NCBI GenBank assembly: GCA_020861055.1
Contig: JAJBTD010000100.1
Span: 1 to 8,268, forward strand
Length of the DNA: 8,268 bases
Direction: 5' to 3'
From: Clostridiales bacterium
GTDB lineage: Bacteria > Bacillota > Clostridia > Oscillospirales > Oscillospiraceae
Shown: positions 6,198 to 8,268 of the stretch, piece after piece
Layout of the letters: the number at the start of each line of letters is the position of its first letter
Position numbering within the stretch: position 1 is the stretch's first letter
The notes under the pieces: model-generated
What the model saw: only the letters and a program-made list of their open reading frames with translations
What the model was told of the DNA's origin: nothing
Database searches by the model: none
Program-made: the position numbers and the translations under genes

Positions 6198-8087
6198 ATG
6201 AAAAGACCCTACCGCACCGCCCTGTCCTATCTGGTGCTGATCTGTCTCATCTTCTCCCTGGTCAGCGTGCTGTCCGACTGGGAGGAGCCGGCGGGGATCA
6301 GCTACAGCCGCATGGTCCAGTTGTTCCAGCAGGAGCAGGTGGAGCAATTCTCCGTCCGGGACAACGAGGTGGAGCTGACGCTGAAGGAGGCCGTGAACGG
6401 GGCGACCACCGTCACCTGCGAGATACACGACTTCGACACCTTCTATCAGGACCTGAACGACCTGGTCAAAGAGCAGACGGCAGAGGGGATCATCACCCAA
6501 TACAACTACTACCCCGACACCAGCACTCCCTGGTGGGTGACGATACTGCCCTCCCTGGTGACGGTGGGGGCGATCGTCCTGCTGTTCTGGCTGATGACCC
6601 GCCAGCAGGGGGGACAGGGGGCAGGGCCCGCCCAGTTCGGCAAGGCCCGGACGGTGAGCAACGACGACCCGGACGCCCCCAAGGTCACCTTTGAGGATGT
6701 GGCCGGCGCGGAGGAGGAGAAGGCGGAGCTTCAGGAGGTGGTGGAGTTTCTCCGGGACCCGGAGAAGTTCAACCGCCTGGGGGCCCGCATCCCCAAGGGC
6801 ATCCTGCTGGTAGGCCCTCCCGGCACCGGCAAGACTCTGCTGGCCAAGGCGGTGGCGGGAGAAGCGGAGGTGCGCTTCCTGTCCATCTCCGGCTCCGACT
6901 TTGTGGAGCTGTATGTGGGCGTGGGCGCCAGCCGTGTCCGGGACCTGTTCAGCGAGGCGAAAAAGACCGCCCCGGCCATCGTCTTTATCGACGAGATCGA
7001 CGCCGTGGGCCGGCAGAGAGGCACCGGTCTGGGCGGCGGCCACGACGAGCGGGAGCAGACCCTGAACCAGCTCCTGGTGGAGATGGACGGCTTTGCGGGC
7101 AACTCCGGCGTCATCGTCATGGCGGCTACCAACCGGCAGGACATCCTGGACCCGGCGCTGCTGCGCCCCGGCCGGTTCGACCGGCAGATCTATGTGGGCT
7201 ACCCGGACATCCGGGGCCGGGAGAGCATTTTGAAGGTACACTCCCGGAAAAAGCCCCTGGGAGACGACGTGGATCTCAGTGTCATCGCCCGTGCCACCGG
7301 CGGCTTCACCGGAGCCGACCTGGAAAACCTGATGAACGAGGGCGCGCTCCTGGCCGCCCGCCGGGACCGGCCCTTTATCTCCATGGCCGATCTTCACGAA
7401 GCTATGATCAAGGTCATCGCCGGTCCGGAGAAAAAGAGCCAGGTGGTCACCCCTCAGGCCCGACGGCTCACCGCCTATCACGAGGCGGGCCATGCAGTGA
7501 CCATGCGGTTCCTCCCCACCCAGGACCCGGTGCACCAGATTACCATCGTCCCCAGAGGCCGGGCGGGGGGCATGACCATCTCCCTGCCCCAGGAGGATCG
7601 GCCTTACCAGAGCAAGCGGGCTCTGGAGGAGGAGATCGTGGGCCTGCTGGGCGGGCGTACGGCGGAGGAGCTGGTGCTGGGGGACGTGTCCACCGGGGCC
7701 TCCAGCGACCTCCAGCGGGCCACCCAGATCGCTCACAGCATGGTGGCGAAGTACGGCATGAGCCAGCGGCTGGGGGCCGCGGTCTACGGCTCGGCCAGCA
7801 ACGAGGTCTTTTTGGGCCGCTCCATGGGCCAGGAGCGGAGCTACTCCGAGGAGAGCGCCGCCGCCATCGACCAGGAAGTCCGGGCCATTCTCGACCAGGC
7901 GGGGCAGCGGTGCCGCTCCATTCTGGAGGAACACCGGGACGCCCTGGAGCAGACCGCCCGGTTCCTGCTGGAGCACGAGACGATGTCTGCCCTGGAGTTC
8001 GAGCGGGTGTTCCACCCGGAGGCGGAGCACGCCCCGGAGGGGGATGTGCTCTCCCGGTTCGGCGCAGCGGAGGCGCCGAAGGACTGA
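6198..8087 (+). CDS. ftsH: ATP-dependent zinc metalloprotease FtsH
   Basis: Membrane-anchored hexameric AAA+ protease that extracts and degrades misfolded membrane proteins and selected short-lived regulators. The 629-residue length fits the family. Two membrane segments (about 8-26 and 112-133) flank a short extracytoplasmic domain. The AAA+ module follows: Walker A GPPGTGKT at 206-213, pore loop YVG at 239-241, Walker B IVFIDE at 261-266, and the second region of homology ending in RPGRFDR at 323-329 with arginine fingers R323 and R326. The zinc protease domain has HEAGH at 428-432 and the likely third ligand D504 in STGASSDLQRAT. The tail after about 605 is acidic and non-conserved. The ATG at 6198 is preceded by GAGGAAGTGA. 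The pore loop has Tyr where bacterial FtsH usually has Phe, a conservative aromatic swap. It is the last gene of the block, 39 bp after hpt. Confidence 0.97.
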   Translation: MKRPYRTALSYLVLICLIFSLVSVLSDWEEPAGISYSRMVQLFQQEQVEQFSVRDNEVELTLKEAVNGATTVTCEIHDFDTFYQDLNDLVKEQTAEGIITQYNYYPDTSTPWWVTILPSLVTVGAIVLLFWLMTRQQGGQGAGPAQFGKARTVSNDDPDAPKVTFEDVAGAEEEKAELQEVVEFLRDPEKFNRLGARIPKGILLVGPPGTGKTLLAKAVAGEAEVRFLSISGSDFVELYVGVGASRVRDLFSEAKKTAPAIVFIDEIDAVGRQRGTGLGGGHDEREQTLNQLLVEMDGFAGNSGVIVMAATNRQDILDPALLRPGRFDRQIYVGYPDIRGRESILKVHSRKKPLGDDVDLSVIARATGGFTGADLENLMNEGALLAARRDRPFISMADLHEAMIKVIAGPEKKSQVVTPQARRLTAYHEAGHAVTMRFLPTQDPVHQITIVPRGRAGGMTISLPQEDRPYQSKRALEEEIVGLLGGRTAEELVLGDVSTGASSDLQRATQIAHSMVAKYGMSQRLGAAVYGSASNEVFLGRSMGQERSYSEESAAAIDQEVRAILDQAGQRCRSILEEHRDALEQTARFLLEHETMSALEFERVFHPEAEHAPEGDVLSRFGAAEAPKD

Positions 8088-8128
8088 CTTCCCATATTCT
8101 CCGACCACACAATCTGAGCCATGATTCG

Positions 8129-8170
8129 GCGGCGGCATCCGGCAGTTTCTTGCCCGGACGCCGCCGCTTT
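8129..8170 (+). terminator. Probable terminator after ftsH
   Basis: GCGGCGGCATCCGG (8129-8142) pairs with CCGGACGCCGCCGC (8154-8167): 14 positions with a single A-C mismatch (A8137/C8159) and an 11-nt loop. It is followed by only three T residues (8168-8170), so the U tract is weak. It begins 42 bases after the ftsH stop and is the only strong stem there. No comparable T run exists on the minus strand. Confidence 0.5.
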
Positions 8171-8268
8171 GCCGTGTGAACGCCGCACCGCCCGCATCCT
8201 GCCGCATAAGCTGGAATGGAGTCTGCAAACAAAAAGTCAATAGGGAAATGAAGGAAATCTAACGATTC

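Overview
The window is a single rightward block of six conserved housekeeping genes: gdpP, rplI, dnaB, tilS, hpt and ftsH. The DNA is GC-rich with strong third-position GC bias. It nonetheless carries Gram-positive (Bacillota) hallmarks: a GdpP/YybT-type c-di-AMP phosphodiesterase next to rplI and dnaB, the tilS-hpt-ftsH trio, and GGAGG/GGAAG-type ribosome binding sites. This suggests a high-GC member of the Clostridia, most likely an Oscillospiraceae-type gut bacterium (Flavonifractor/Oscillibacter-like). The genus is an inference from gene content, codon bias and an intergenic repeat of familiar style, not from a database match.

Layout. Positions 1-187 are an AT-richer leader with a probable sigma-A promoter (extended -10) and a strong Shine-Dalgarno for gdpP. 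gdpP (188-2167) and rplI (2205-2648) follow with a 37-bp gap. A 237-bp spacer (2649-2885) holds four hairpins bounded by an imperfect outer inverted repeat and looks like an interspersed palindromic repeat. dnaB (2886-4238) probably uses a TTG start. tilS (4235-5611) overlaps dnaB by four bases and probably uses GTG. hpt (5613-6158) is one base behind tilS, and ftsH (6198-8087) follows after 39 bp. A GC-rich stem-loop at 8129-8167 with a short T run probably ends the unit. The last 100 bases hold no supportable gene.

Function. The genes cover second-messenger turnover (GdpP), the ribosomal large subunit (bL9), replication fork unwinding (DnaB), tRNA-Ile lysidine modification (TilS), purine salvage (Hpt) and membrane protein quality control (FtsH). 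In Bacillus subtilis these form two separate clusters, gdpP-rplI-dnaC and tilS-hpt-ftsH; here they are joined, with dnaB and tilS probably translationally coupled.

I did not find an undescribed defence, mobile or biosynthetic system. The points most worth a second look are the structured repeat between rplI and dnaB, an Asn in place of the usual His in the DHHA1 glycine motif of GdpP, and the two non-ATG starts.
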